A stretch of DNA of 49,316 bases, taken from positions 1 to 49,316 of the forward strand of contig JAMOWA010000045.1 of NCBI GenBank assembly GCA_027061805.1, written 5' to 3'. The notes beneath the pieces were generated by a model that ran no database searches, was not told the origin of the DNA, and worked only from the letters and a program-made list of their open reading frames with translations. The DNA comes from Thermoanaerobaculia bacterium. GTDB lineage: Bacteria > Acidobacteriota > Thermoanaerobaculia > Thermoanaerobaculales > Sulfomarinibacteraceae. Positions 39,334 to 47,827 of the stretch are shown in pieces; the first letter of the stretch is position 1; each line of letters begins with the position of its first letter. The translations under genes were made by a program, and so were the position numbers.

Positions 39334-40658
39334 AGAGGCTGGACAACCTGACGCCCAGGGAGATCGTCTCCGAGCTGGACCGGTTCATCGTGGGCCAGAC
39401 CGCCGCCAAGAAGGCCGTGGCCGTGGCCCTCCGCAACCGCTGGCGGCGCCAGCAGCTCGATCCGGAGCTCCGGGACGAGGTGGCCCCCAAGAACATCATC
39501 ATGATCGGTCCCACCGGCGTGGGGAAGACCGAGATCGCCCGCCGCCTGGCCCGCCTGACGGGCTCCCCCTTCCTCAAGGTGGAGGCCTCCAAGTTCACCG
39601 AGGTGGGCTACGTGGGCCGGGACGTGGAGTCCATCGTTCGGGATCTGGTGGAGGCCGCCATCCAGCTGGTGCGGGCGGAGCAGGCGGCGGAGGTGAAGGT
39701 GCGGGCCGAGCGGGCCGCCGAGGACCGCCTCCTGGACCTGCTCATCCCCCACCATCCGGGTTCCCCGGACGCCTCGTGGGAGGAGAACCGCCGGGCGGTC
39801 AGGCGGCTGCTCCGGGAGCGGCAGCTGGAGGATCGCGAGGTGGAGGTGGAGGTCTCCGAGCAGCGGATGCCCACCCTGGAGCTGTTCACGCCCCAGGGGA
39901 TGGAGTCCATGGGCATCGACTTCAAGGACATGTTCTCGGGGATGTTCGGGAAGAAGTCCCGCAAGAAGATGAAGGTGGCCGACGCCCGCCGGATCCTGGT
40001 GGCCGAGGAGGAGGAGCGGCTCATCGACCGCTCCCAGGTGGAGTCGGAGGCCCTCCGGAGGGTGGAGGAGCAGGGGATCGTGTTCCTGGACGAGATCGAC
40101 AAGATCGCCTCGCGGGAGGAGGGGGGCCGTGGCCCGGACGTCTCGCGCGAGGGGGTCCAGCGGGACCTGCTCCCCATCGTGGAGGGCACCACGGTGAACA
40201 CCAGGTACGGAGCGGTGTGCACCGACCACGTCCTGTTCATCGCCGCGGGCGCCTTCCACGTGTCCCGGCCCTCGGATCTCATCCCCGAGCTCCAGGGGCG
40301 GTTTCCCATCCGCGTGGAGCTTCACGCCCTGGACACGGCGGACTTCGTCCGGATCCTCACCGAGCCGGAAAACTCCCTCATCCGGCAGTACACGGCACTG
40401 CTGGCCACCGAGGGGGTCACGCTCGAGTTCGAGCCCGAGGCCGTGGAGACCATCGCGGACATGGCCGCCCGGATCAACGCCGCCGCCGAGAACATCGGCG
40501 CCCGCCGCCTCCACACGGTCATGGAGCACCTGCTGGAGGAGATCTCCTTCGAGGCCCCGGAACATGCGGGCAAGGTCCACCGGGTGACCGCCGCCGCCGT
40601 GCGGGAGCGCCTGGAGCCGCTGGTCTCGGACAGCGACCTGGCGCGCTACATCCTCTGA
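39330..40658 (+). CDS. hslU: ATP-dependent protease ATPase subunit HslU (ClpY)
   Basis: 442 residues from a GTG overlapping the hslV stop. [37 protein letters not shown] is the HslU N-terminus. The Walker A is [17 protein letters not shown], the pore motif is in GYVGRD, and the Walker B is [12 protein letters not shown]. The I-domain lies between (about residues 110-230). GRFPIRVEL is sensor-like, and the C-terminus [22 protein letters not shown] ends in DSDLARYIL, the tail that docks on HslV. It unfolds substrates for HslV. Confidence 0.96.
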   Translation: MKRLDNLTPREIVSELDRFIVGQTAAKKAVAVALRNRWRRQQLDPELRDEVAPKNIIMIGPTGVGKTEIARRLARLTGSPFLKVEASKFTEVGYVGRDVESIVRDLVEAAIQLVRAEQAAEVKVRAERAAEDRLLDLLIPHHPGSPDASWEENRRAVRRLLRERQLEDREVEVEVSEQRMPTLELFTPQGMESMGIDFKDMFSGMFGKKSRKKMKVADARRILVAEEEERLIDRSQVESEALRRVEEQGIVFLDEIDKIASREEGGRGPDVSREGVQRDLLPIVEGTTVNTRYGAVCTDHVLFIAAGAFHVSRPSDLIPELQGRFPIRVELHALDTADFVRILTEPENSLIRQYTALLATEGVTLEFEPEAVETIADMAARINAAAENIGARRLHTVMEHLLEEISFEAPEHAGKVHRVTAAAVRERLEPLVSDSDLARYIL

Positions 40659-40670
40659 GGAGATCCTGCC

Positions 40671-41744
40671 ATGGACCGCCGTCCCCTCGTGCTGCTTCTC
40701 CTCCTGCCGGTCCTGGCGGGTGCGGTCTCGTGCGGGAGGAAGGGCAACCCCCTGCCCCCGGTGGTCCGGGTGGCCGACCGGACCCGGGACCTCGCCGTGG
40801 TCCAGGAGAACGGCCAGGCGGTGCTCACGTGGAGCTACCCCTCCATGACGCGGGACGGGGGTCCCTTGCCGGACCTGGAGGCGGTGGAGGTCTGGAGGGC
40901 CGTGCTCCCCAGGGCCCAGGAGCCGCAGGCCAGGGGGGCGCGGAAGCGGACCCTGGAGGCGCAGATCCTGGAGGGCAAGGGGGAACGGATCGCCGTGCTC
41001 GATACCGAGGTCCTGGAGCGCGCCACCCGCGGGCCGACCCTGGTCTTCCGGGACGACCTGGCCGCCCTGCCCCGGGTGGAGGAGGACCAGGGCCCGGTGG
41101 TGATCTGGTACGCGGTGCGGTCGATCTGCTGCCGGGGCCGGGTGTCGGAGTTCTCCAACGTGGCCCGGCTGGTGCCCCAGGAGCCGCCCGCCCCGCCCGG
41201 AGATCTCCATGCGGAGACGGCCCCGGACGCCATCGTCCTGTCCTGGACGCCGGCCGGCGACCTGCCGGTGCTGGTGGAGCGCGCCCCCGTGGAGGGTGCC
41301 TGGCGGCGGATCGTGGCGGAGCCCGTGGCGGCTCCGCCCTGGAGGGACACCACCGCCCGCCAGGGCACCACGTGGCGGTACCGGTTGCGGTCGGTGGCCA
41401 CGGCGGGTGGGACGCGGATCATCGGCGAACCCACCCCGGTCCTCGAGGTGGCCTACCCGGACATCTATCCGCCCGATGCCCCGGGGGAGCTGGTGTGCCT
41501 GCCCGAGGAGGGATCGGTGCGGCTGCGGTGGGAGGCGGCCTCGGGCGCGGCCAGCTACTCGATCCTCCGGAAGACCGGCGTCGACGGGGCGTGGACCATC
41601 CTCGTGGAGGGGGTCACCGACCTCACCTACCACGACCGCGAGGCACCGGCGGGCGCGCTGACCTACGCCGTGAGGGCGGTGGATGCCGCCGGCAACGGCT
41701 CGGAGCCGGCCCGGTGCGAGACGGTCATGGGCCGGGCACCGTGA
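40671..41744 (+). CDS. Lipoprotein with fibronectin type III-like domains
   Basis: 357 residues. An N-terminal lipoprotein signal peptide (LVLLLLLPVLAGAVSC) is followed by CGRKGNPLPP, a C-G-x-K-G-x-x-x-P motif seen in small outer-membrane lipoproteins. Three FN3-like segments follow. The last two show PPAPPGDLHAETAPDAIVLSWTP and PPDAPGELVCLPEEGSVRLRWEAASGAASYSILRK. The first is interrupted by a charged insert (about residues 80-120). It probably faces the periplasm or surface. The function is unknown. It begins 12 bp after hslU and overlaps dapF, so it is embedded in a housekeeping operon. Confidence 0.8.
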   Translation: MDRRPLVLLLLLPVLAGAVSCGRKGNPLPPVVRVADRTRDLAVVQENGQAVLTWSYPSMTRDGGPLPDLEAVEVWRAVLPRAQEPQARGARKRTLEAQILEGKGERIAVLDTEVLERATRGPTLVFRDDLAALPRVEEDQGPVVIWYAVRSICCRGRVSEFSNVARLVPQEPPAPPGDLHAETAPDAIVLSWTPAGDLPVLVERAPVEGAWRRIVAEPVAAPPWRDTTARQGTTWRYRLRSVATAGGTRIIGEPTPVLEVAYPDIYPPDAPGELVCLPEEGSVRLRWEAASGAASYSILRKTGVDGAWTILVEGVTDLTYHDREAPAGALTYAVRAVDAAGNGSEPARCETVMGRAP

Positions 41745-42547
41745 GGGATCACCTCCTCAAGGTGGAGGGGGCCGGCAACGACTTCCTCCTGGGGACCGGC
41801 GGGTGGGCGGACCGGCTCACCCGGGACCCGGGGCTCGTGGCCCGGCTGTGCCGGCGCCACCGGGGTGTGGGGGCCGACGGGGCGCTGGCGGTGGTGGCCG
41901 CGGGGGAGCGGGAGGTGCGGCTCCACTACCGCAACGCCGACGGCTCCGAGGCCGCGTTCTGCGCCAACGGCACCCGGTGCGCCGCCCGGGCCGCCGTGGA
42001 GCTGCTGGGGATGCCCCCGCGGCCCACCATCCTCACCGCCTGGGCGCCCATCCCGGCCGTGGTGGAGGGCGAGGCCGTGACGCTGGAGCTCCCGCCGCCG
42101 GGGGGTGCACCGCGCCCCGTGGAGCTCGAGGCGGGGGGCCGGACCTGGGCCGGATGGCTCCTGGAGGTGGGCGTGCCCCACCTGGTGCTGCCGGTGCAGG
42201 ACCTGGGCCGGATCGACCTCGCCACGGCGGGCCCGGCCCTGCGCGGCCACCCGGACCTGGGCGCCGGGGGAGCCAACGTCAACCTGGTGGAACCCGCCGG
42301 ACCGGGCCTCCTGGCCATCCGGTCCTTCGAGCGGGGCGTGGAGGCCGAGACCCTCTCCTGCGGCTCCGGCGTGGTGGCCGCCGCCCTGTGCTGGCTGGCC
42401 GACGGGCACCGGAAGCGGCTCGCCTTCGCCACCCGCTCGGGCGACGAGCTCGTGGTGGAGGTTCCCGGGGATCCCGTGACCGGCCCGGCCCGCCTCACGG
42501 GCCCCGCCCGCTTCGTGGCGGAGATCCGTCCCCTGGAGGAGCGATGA
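41741..42547 (+). CDS. dapF: Diaminopimelate epimerase
   Basis: 268 residues from a GTG overlapping the lipoprotein stop. LLKVEGAGNDFLL is the DapF N-terminus. RHRGVGADGALAV and YRNADGSEAAFCANGTRCAAR carry the first catalytic Cys (in FCANG), and ETLSCGSGVVAAAL carries the second. GANVNLVEP lies between. It interconverts LL- and meso-diaminopimelate for lysine and peptidoglycan. The thioesterase gene overlaps its stop (ATGA). Confidence 0.93.
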   Translation: MRDHLLKVEGAGNDFLLGTGGWADRLTRDPGLVARLCRRHRGVGADGALAVVAAGEREVRLHYRNADGSEAAFCANGTRCAARAAVELLGMPPRPTILTAWAPIPAVVEGEAVTLELPPPGGAPRPVELEAGGRTWAGWLLEVGVPHLVLPVQDLGRIDLATAGPALRGHPDLGAGGANVNLVEPAGPGLLAIRSFERGVEAETLSCGSGVVAAALCWLADGHRKRLAFATRSGDELVVEVPGDPVTGPARLTGPARFVAEIRPLEER

Positions 42548-42960
42548 CGGCGAGCTGGCCCCACCACGTGGAGATCGCCGTGCGGTGGCGCGACCTGGAC
42601 GCCTTCGGGCACGTGAACAACGCCGTGTACCTCAGCTACCTGGAGGTGGCCCGGGTGGCGCTGTGGCGGAGCGGGATGGGCGGCCGGGACGCCCGGGACA
42701 TCCCCTTCGTGGTGGCCCGGGTGGAGATCGACTACCGGAGCGCCATCGAGCTCGGTGAGACCGTCCGGGTGGAGCTGGCGTGCGAGTCGGTGGGCCGGAG
42801 GAGCTTCACGCTCGTCTACCGGATCCTGGCGGGGGGGCGGCTCGCGGCGGAGGCCCGCTCGGTCCAGGTGTGCGTGGACCGGAACGGCGCCACCATCCCC
42901 GTTCCGGAGGCGCTGCGGGCCGTGCTGGAGCAGGTGGCGGGGCCCCCGGCCGCACGGTGA
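42544..42960 (+). CDS. Acyl-CoA thioesterase, YbgC/FadM-like hotdog fold
   Basis: 138 residues. VRWRDLDAFGHVNNAVYLSYLEVARVALW is the 4-hydroxybenzoyl-CoA thioesterase-type motif with the catalytic Asp. PFVVARVEIDYRSAIELGETVRVEL and a C-terminal strand set finish the hotdog fold. The substrate is likely an acyl-CoA, not further defined. It is the last gene of the topA operon. GCAC-CGGGG and CCCCG-CGTGC segments in the 51-bp gap after it could form an imperfect terminator. Confidence 0.85.
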   Translation: MTASWPHHVEIAVRWRDLDAFGHVNNAVYLSYLEVARVALWRSGMGGRDARDIPFVVARVEIDYRSAIELGETVRVELACESVGRRSFTLVYRILAGGRLAAEARSVQVCVDRNGATIPVPEALRAVLEQVAGPPAAR

Positions 42961-43011
42961 GCACCACGGGGTGACCCGGGCGCCTCTCCCCGTCCTCGTG
43001 CCGTTCCCCGG

Positions 43012-44784
43012 TCAGTCCGCCAGCTGGAGCCAGTGGAACCAGGTGGGGTGCTTCTCCTTGTACCAGTGGAGCACCTCGCGGATGAGGGCCTTCTTGTCGG
43101 GGGCCAGCACGGCGTCGTCCACGCGGTCCAGGTGGACCCGGATGCTGTCGTCGGGCAGGTACTCCAGGGCCTCCGAGGCCAGGGTCTGGAGCTCGTTGCG
43201 GATCCTCCCCGAGTCCGAGATCTTCACCGGCCGGGTCCGGTAGTCCTGCCCCGCGTAGAACCGGTCCAGGAGCGGCGAGAACACCAGCCGCATCTCCTCG
43301 AAGGGCTCCATGAGCCGGAGGGTGAAGGTGGCCTGGAGGACCCCCTTCCGGGTGGCCGCGCGGGAGGTCACCCTGTAGACCCCGGGCTCCACCTGCTCCA
43401 CACCGTCCATGCCCGTGTAGGGGTCGGGCAGCATGGCCCCGGCCAGGGCCAGGACCCGCCACTCCTTGTTGGGGAAGAAGTCGTCCACGTGCATGGTCCG
43501 CTCGCCCACGGGCATGCCCGCGTCCCGGGCGTTCCGGATGATGGCCCGGTACTCTGCGGCCTCGTTCTCGTCCACCTCCCGGCCGAGGATCTCCCCGAGG
43601 CGCGCCGCGAGGTCGGGAGCGTCCGGGTCCAGCAGCATGACGAACCGCTCCCGGTCCCAGGGGGCCTTGAACTTCGACGAGAAGAGGCACATGGAGGTCC
43701 GGAGGCCGAGCACGGGGTCCAGGCTGGCGGCCTGCTGGGCCTCCGCCGACGCGGCGTAGCCGTCCACCAGGAAGAGGTGCTGCTCGCCGTTCTCGTCCGT
43801 GAACGGCCCCACGCAGTAGGACGGGGCGTAGGTCCCCGACTCGGTGAACACGGGAAGGCCCGTCCGGGGAAGGGGCCAGCCGTCCTCCACCAGGTGCGCG
43901 CCCAGGTCCCGCCACTGCTGCCACAGGGTCCCGATGCGGTGCTCCCGGGACGAGCCGCCCAGTGTCCACACATGCACGTTCCCGGCCTTGATGCCGGGCC
44001 AGGTGGCCTGGATGGCCTCCATCACCAGGGGCCTGGGCGTCAGGTAGTCGATGAGCACGGACCGCTCGGCGGCCTGCCGGACCACCTCCTCGGGGAGGAC
44101 CAGGGTCCCCATGTACCCCTCGTAGGGGCGGGCGATCTTCAGGGGCTGGTCGAAGAGGTGGAGCACCGCCAGGGGCCCGGTCTCGGCGCCCTTGGCGAAA
44201 CGCGAGGTGTTCTCCAGCGTGTCCACGGCGGCACCCCACACGGTGATGCCGGCCGCCTGGACCTCCCGCCAGAACTCGGGCCATTCGTAGCCCGGCTCGT
44301 TGATGAGCCGGTGGACGCGGCGGTCCAGGAAGCGGGCCACCTGGGGCCGGGCGTAGACCCGGCCGAACCCGAGAAGGGGGTTGGAGCCCATCTCGGGGGT
44401 CTCGCCTGCCTTGGGCATCAGGCCCTCGCCGAGGCTCACCATGACGGCGTGGTTCTCGGGGAGGTCCCGGGTGAGGTACCAGAGCGCCTCCGACAGGGCG
44501 TACGCCGACATGGCGTCGGCGTCCTTCTTCACCCGGTTGATCTCCGCCTTCTCCCTGCCCCTCCCCTCCCCGTACCGCCCGAAGAGGCGGGTTCCCAGGG
44601 CCGTGACCGCCACGCTCATGAGAAAGGCCTTCTCCAGGGAGGAGCCCACGAAGGACAGCCCGTCGGGGAGGTGCCCCTGGACGCAGCACTCCTCCACGTC
44701 CTCCAGCCACAGGTGGAAGCGCCCGAGGATCGAGCGCGTGTCGAAGACCCACTGGGCCACCCGGTTCCTGCGGTCCATGTCCAT
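43012..44784 (-). CDS. Conserved-looking protein of unknown family, 590 residues
   Basis: 590 residues, no family recognised. It is soluble-looking: no signal peptide or membrane helix. It is rich in Trp, Tyr and acidic residues. Notable segments are FHLWLEDVEECCVQGHLPDGLSFVGSSLEKAF near the N-terminus, GEGLMPKAGETPEMGSNPLLGFGRVYARPQVARFLDRRVHRLI, then VWTLGGSSREHRIGTLWQQW, and a C-terminal third with VDDFFPNKEWRVLALAGAMLPDPYTGMD and LRLVFSPLLDRFYAGQDYRTRPVKISDSG. AGGAGG lies 6 nt before the ATG at 44784; the longer frame to 45945 is a shadow of the next gene. Base composition fits the chromosome. It is monocistronic and divergent from the next gene. Confidence 0.85.
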   Translation of the reverse strand: MDMDRRNRVAQWVFDTRSILGRFHLWLEDVEECCVQGHLPDGLSFVGSSLEKAFLMSVAVTALGTRLFGRYGEGRGREKAEINRVKKDADAMSAYALSEALWYLTRDLPENHAVMVSLGEGLMPKAGETPEMGSNPLLGFGRVYARPQVARFLDRRVHRLINEPGYEWPEFWREVQAAGITVWGAAVDTLENTSRFAKGAETGPLAVLHLFDQPLKIARPYEGYMGTLVLPEEVVRQAAERSVLIDYLTPRPLVMEAIQATWPGIKAGNVHVWTLGGSSREHRIGTLWQQWRDLGAHLVEDGWPLPRTGLPVFTESGTYAPSYCVGPFTDENGEQHLFLVDGYAASAEAQQAASLDPVLGLRTSMCLFSSKFKAPWDRERFVMLLDPDAPDLAARLGEILGREVDENEAAEYRAIIRNARDAGMPVGERTMHVDDFFPNKEWRVLALAGAMLPDPYTGMDGVEQVEPGVYRVTSRAATRKGVLQATFTLRLMEPFEEMRLVFSPLLDRFYAGQDYRTRPVKISDSGRIRNELQTLASEALEYLPDDSIRVHLDRVDDAVLAPDKKALIREVLHWYKEKHPTWFHWLQLAD

Positions 44785-44871
44785 GGCGCACCTCCTGCCG
44801 GAACTGTGCCACGGACGGGGTCGGTTCTCAAGGGGACGGTATGTGTGGGGGGATCCACGGGGAAACCGTGG

Positions 44872-44877
44872 TAGCAT
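44872..44877 (+). promoter_or_regulatory. -10 box 6 bp before a start codon
   Basis: TAGCAT, preceded by TGG (extended -10 TGGTAGCAT), ends 6 bp before the ATG at 44884. This implies a leaderless transcript. Confidence 0.45.
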
Positions 44878-44883
44878 GCCTCG

Positions 44884-45549
44884 ATGATCCGGGCATGCGA
44901 GACGACGCCGGGCCGGCTGCTGGTGGTGGTGTGGGCCGTGACGGTCACGCTCGTCCTGGTGGCGCTGCCCCTCGCGGCGGGCCCCCGCGTGGCCGCGCCG
45001 CACGCCGGCACGGGGCTGGTGCCCGGAGAGGTTGTGGAGGTGGTGTGGGACCCCGTGGAGGGTCCCGTGGAGGAGCTCGAGCTCCTCCTGATCCTCGACG
45101 GCTCGGGGCGGCAGACGGTGCGTCTCACGCGGAGCCTGCCCCCGGCCACCACCGTGTGGCGGTGGCGGGTCCCCGCCATTCCCGCCCGGACGGCCCGGCT
45201 GGTGCTGCGGGTGGGCCGTGACGGGCGCGAGGTGGAGGGGGAGCCCGGGCCCCCCTTCCGCATCAGGGCCACGGACGGTCCCTGCGCCCCGGTGGCCTGG
45301 AGGCGGGGAGAGCTCTGGCTCGGCGGCACCGGCGGAGCGCCCCCCGTCCGCTCCGGGGGACTCGCCCCCCGGGCGGCGGCCTCCTGGCCCGCGGGAAGGA
45401 CCGGGCACGCCGTGGAGACGGGACCCCGGGGCGTGATCTCTCCCCGGCTGCGACCGGAAGCCGGAGCCACCGCCTTCACCGCCTGGACCCCCCCTGCACC
45501 GCCGGACGGCCCCGGTCGGACACCGGCCGGCCTTCCACTCCTGGAATGA
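44884..45549 (+). CDS. Secreted or anchored hypothetical protein
   Basis: 221 residues. An N-terminal hydrophobic segment (LLVVVWAVTVTLVLVALPLAAGPRVAA) is a signal peptide or anchor. Residues about 40-130 look like a beta-sandwich: TGLVPGEVVEVVWDPVEGPVEELELLLILDG, ATTVWRWRVPAIPARTARLVLRVG and PFRIRATDG, reminiscent of the KRE9/KNH-like Ser-Thr-rich domain. The rest is Pro/Gly/Ala-rich and probably disordered. The function is unknown. No Shine-Dalgarno site is present. Confidence 0.7.
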   Translation: MIRACETTPGRLLVVVWAVTVTLVLVALPLAAGPRVAAPHAGTGLVPGEVVEVVWDPVEGPVEELELLLILDGSGRQTVRLTRSLPPATTVWRWRVPAIPARTARLVLRVGRDGREVEGEPGPPFRIRATDGPCAPVAWRRGELWLGGTGGAPPVRSGGLAPRAAASWPAGRTGHAVETGPRGVISPRLRPEAGATAFTAWTPPAPPDGPGRTPAGLPLLE

Positions 45550-45590
45550 TCCCCTCTCCCGATCCCTGAACGACAGCGTACGAGGGTGAA

Positions 45591-45605
45591 TCCGGGGACC
45601 CCGGA
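45591..45605. promoter_or_regulatory. Perfect inverted repeat upstream of the TonB receptor gene
   Basis: TCCGGGG-A-CCCCGGA, 7-bp arms around one base, 32 bp before the receptor ATG and 42 bp after the preceding stop. It is an operator candidate, or a terminator stem lacking a T-run. Confidence 0.45.
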
Positions 45606-45637
45606 CAGGCGGGGTCTTACAGAGAGGGAGGAATATC

Positions 45638-47800
45638 ATGAGACGGATTGTGCTGTGTGTCCTTGTGGCGGCGGTCCTGCCGGGCCTCGCCGCAGCGTTC
45701 GAGGGTATTGTTGTGGGAGTGGATGGCAGGCCCCTGGCGGGGGCGCGGATCTCGGTGGCGGGGCAGGCCGGCACCACGCTGGCCGACGGCGACGGAAGGT
45801 TCCGGCTGGAGCCGGACCCGGAGCCCCCCTTCGTCCTGCTGGTCGCGCGGCCCGACGGGGTGGCCTTCAGGCCCGTGACCGTGGTGGAGCTGCCCGCGGG
45901 AGGCCCCCTGGAGGTCCGGGTGGAGCCGCTGGGCGAGACGGTCACGGTGGTGAGCGGCGCCGCCCCGGACCTGGAGCTGCCCCCGGCGGCGGCGGTGACG
46001 GTGCTGGGCCGGAGCGAGCTCGAGCAGCGTCAGCCCGAACACCTGGCCGACGCCATCAGGGAGGTGGCCGGCGCCTCGGCCAGCGGCGTGGGGCCGGCGT
46101 CGGTGCCCGCGGTCCGGGGCCTGCCCAAGGGGCGGACGCTGCTGATCCTGGATCACGGCAGGGTCACCACCGAGCGCCGCGCCGGCGCCTCGGCCACATT
46201 CGTGGACATGGAGACCATCGACGAGGTGGAGGTCATCCGTGGCCCGGGATCCGTGGCCTACGGCTCCGACGCCTTCGGGGGCGTGATCCGCATGAGGTCG
46301 CGGATGCCCGAGGCGGGCGGTCCCCTGGAGGTCCGGGGTGGTGCCGGGTACGCCACGGGCATCCGGGACCGGTCGGTGTGGGGCGAGGTGAGCGGCAGCG
46401 GACTGCTGGCGGGGCTGTCCTGGAGGAAGCAGGACGACTACGAGAGCCCCGAGGGGACGGTCCCCTCCACGGGGGCCGAGACCCGGAGCCTCCGCCTTGG
46501 CTGGCAGCAGGAGCTGGGGGGCGGAGTGCTCAGGCTGGGCTGGCGGACGGACCTGGGCCGGGACATCGGCAAGCCCAAGCCGAACCCGGCCAAGAGGTAC
46601 TCCTACCCCGAGGAGAACTCCCACCGTCTGGACGTGGCCTGGGACCGGCCCCTGGCCGGGGCCTGGAGGCGGCTGGGGGTGAGCCTGGCCTGGGACAGCT
46701 ACCAGCTGATCCTCAACAAGGACAGGCTGGATGACGCCGCGTTCGTGAAGTCCAGGAAACAGTCCGACACCGACGCCCGGGACTACGACCTCCGGGTGGA
46801 GGTGGAGCGTGGCCTGGGCGACGCACGACTCCTCCTCGGCCTGGACGTGGCGGGCCGGTACGGGCTGCACGCGGTGAACCGTGCCTGGACCGGAGACGGC
46901 ATGGGGGGGCTCCTGCCGGTGACCTCCGAGGTCTCCATCGACGATGCCAGGAGGATGGATGCGGGCCTGTTCGCGGGCCTCTCGGGCAACCTGGGGAGGG
47001 TCTCGCTCTCGGGCGGGCTGCGCTTCGACACGGTCAGGTCCGAGAACCGGCGCGGGTACTTCGGCGACACCACGGTGGACAACAGCTCCCCCTCGGGGTT
47101 CGCTGCCGCCGGCATCGACCTGGGCCGGGGCGTGCTGCTGGACCTCCAGGTGGCGGCGGGGTTCCGGGACGCCCGGCTCTCCGACAGGTTCTACCGGGGG
47201 GAGACGGGACGGGGTTTCATCACGGGGAACCCGGACCTGGAACCCGAGACCAGCCGGCAGCTGGACGTGGCCCTGCGCTGGAACCGCGGCGTGACCCAGC
47301 TGGCGGCCTACGCCTACCTCTACCGCATCCGGGACCTCATCGAGCGCTACAAGGAGGACGGAAACTACTTCTTCCGCAATCGCGGGAAGGCCGAGCTCCA
47401 CGGCTTCGAGCTCGAGGCCACCTTCGAGGTGGGGCCCCGGACCGTGCTCCGGGCCGGGGCCTGGTGGGAGCGGGGCGAGGTGGTGGGCCCCGGCGACCCG
47501 GTGGACGACATTCCCGCCCCGGGGATCTCCCTCTCCCTGCGCCGGACCACGGGCGGCGGGCTCTCCTGGTTCGTGCGGGGCATGGCCATGGCGCGCAAGA
47601 CCAGGCCGGGGCCCAGCGAGCGGGAGGAGCCGGGGTACGCCGTCCTGGACGCAGGCCTGGGCCTTCCCCTGGGCCGGGGCCTCGAGCTGCGGGTGCTGGG
47701 GCGGAACCTGCTGGACCGGGCGTACCTGGCGTCCACGGACGAGGACGCGGTCCTCGCCCCGGGCCGCTCGCTGGGGGTGATGGTGCGAATGCGCCTGTGA
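45638..47800 (+). CDS. TonB-dependent outer-membrane receptor
   Basis: 720 residues. The signal peptide is RRIVLCVLVAAVLPGLAAA. A carboxypeptidase-regulatory-like domain follows (about 22-95: GIVVGVDGRPLAGARISVAG). The plug domain (about 100-215) contains LADAIREVAGASASGVGPASVPAVRGLPKGRTLLILDHGR and VDMETIDEVEVIRGPGSVAYGSDAFGGVI. The 22-stranded barrel shows FRDARLSDRFYRGETGRGFITGNPDLEPETSRQLDV and ends VMVRMRL with the LRVLGRNLLDRAYL segment. It imports a scarce ligand (siderophore, cobalamin or sugar), not identified. GGGAGGAATATC precedes the ATG. A TonB-type protein is encoded at 20475. Confidence 0.92.
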   Translation: MRRIVLCVLVAAVLPGLAAAFEGIVVGVDGRPLAGARISVAGQAGTTLADGDGRFRLEPDPEPPFVLLVARPDGVAFRPVTVVELPAGGPLEVRVEPLGETVTVVSGAAPDLELPPAAAVTVLGRSELEQRQPEHLADAIREVAGASASGVGPASVPAVRGLPKGRTLLILDHGRVTTERRAGASATFVDMETIDEVEVIRGPGSVAYGSDAFGGVIRMRSRMPEAGGPLEVRGGAGYATGIRDRSVWGEVSGSGLLAGLSWRKQDDYESPEGTVPSTGAETRSLRLGWQQELGGGVLRLGWRTDLGRDIGKPKPNPAKRYSYPEENSHRLDVAWDRPLAGAWRRLGVSLAWDSYQLILNKDRLDDAAFVKSRKQSDTDARDYDLRVEVERGLGDARLLLGLDVAGRYGLHAVNRAWTGDGMGGLLPVTSEVSIDDARRMDAGLFAGLSGNLGRVSLSGGLRFDTVRSENRRGYFGDTTVDNSSPSGFAAAGIDLGRGVLLDLQVAAGFRDARLSDRFYRGETGRGFITGNPDLEPETSRQLDVALRWNRGVTQLAAYAYLYRIRDLIERYKEDGNYFFRNRGKAELHGFELEATFEVGPRTVLRAGAWWERGEVVGPGDPVDDIPAPGISLSLRRTTGGGLSWFVRGMAMARKTRPGPSEREEPGYAVLDAGLGLPLGRGLELRVLGRNLLDRAYLASTDEDAVLAPGRSLGVMVRMRL

Positions 47801-47807
47801 TCCGGGG

Positions 47808-47827
47808 CCGGAGGGCTACTCCTCCGG
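47808..47827. terminator. Hairpin between convergent receptor and rph genes
   Basis: CCGGAGG-gctact-CCTCCGG, a 7-bp stem covering the rph stop codon. There is no T-run on either side, so it is probably a weak bidirectional terminator. Confidence 0.5.

Noticed and set aside
44785-45945. N-terminal extension of the 590-residue protein frame
   Set aside because: It is antisense to the 44884 gene and to the receptor start, and is low in complexity. The ATG at 44784 has a strong ribosome site.
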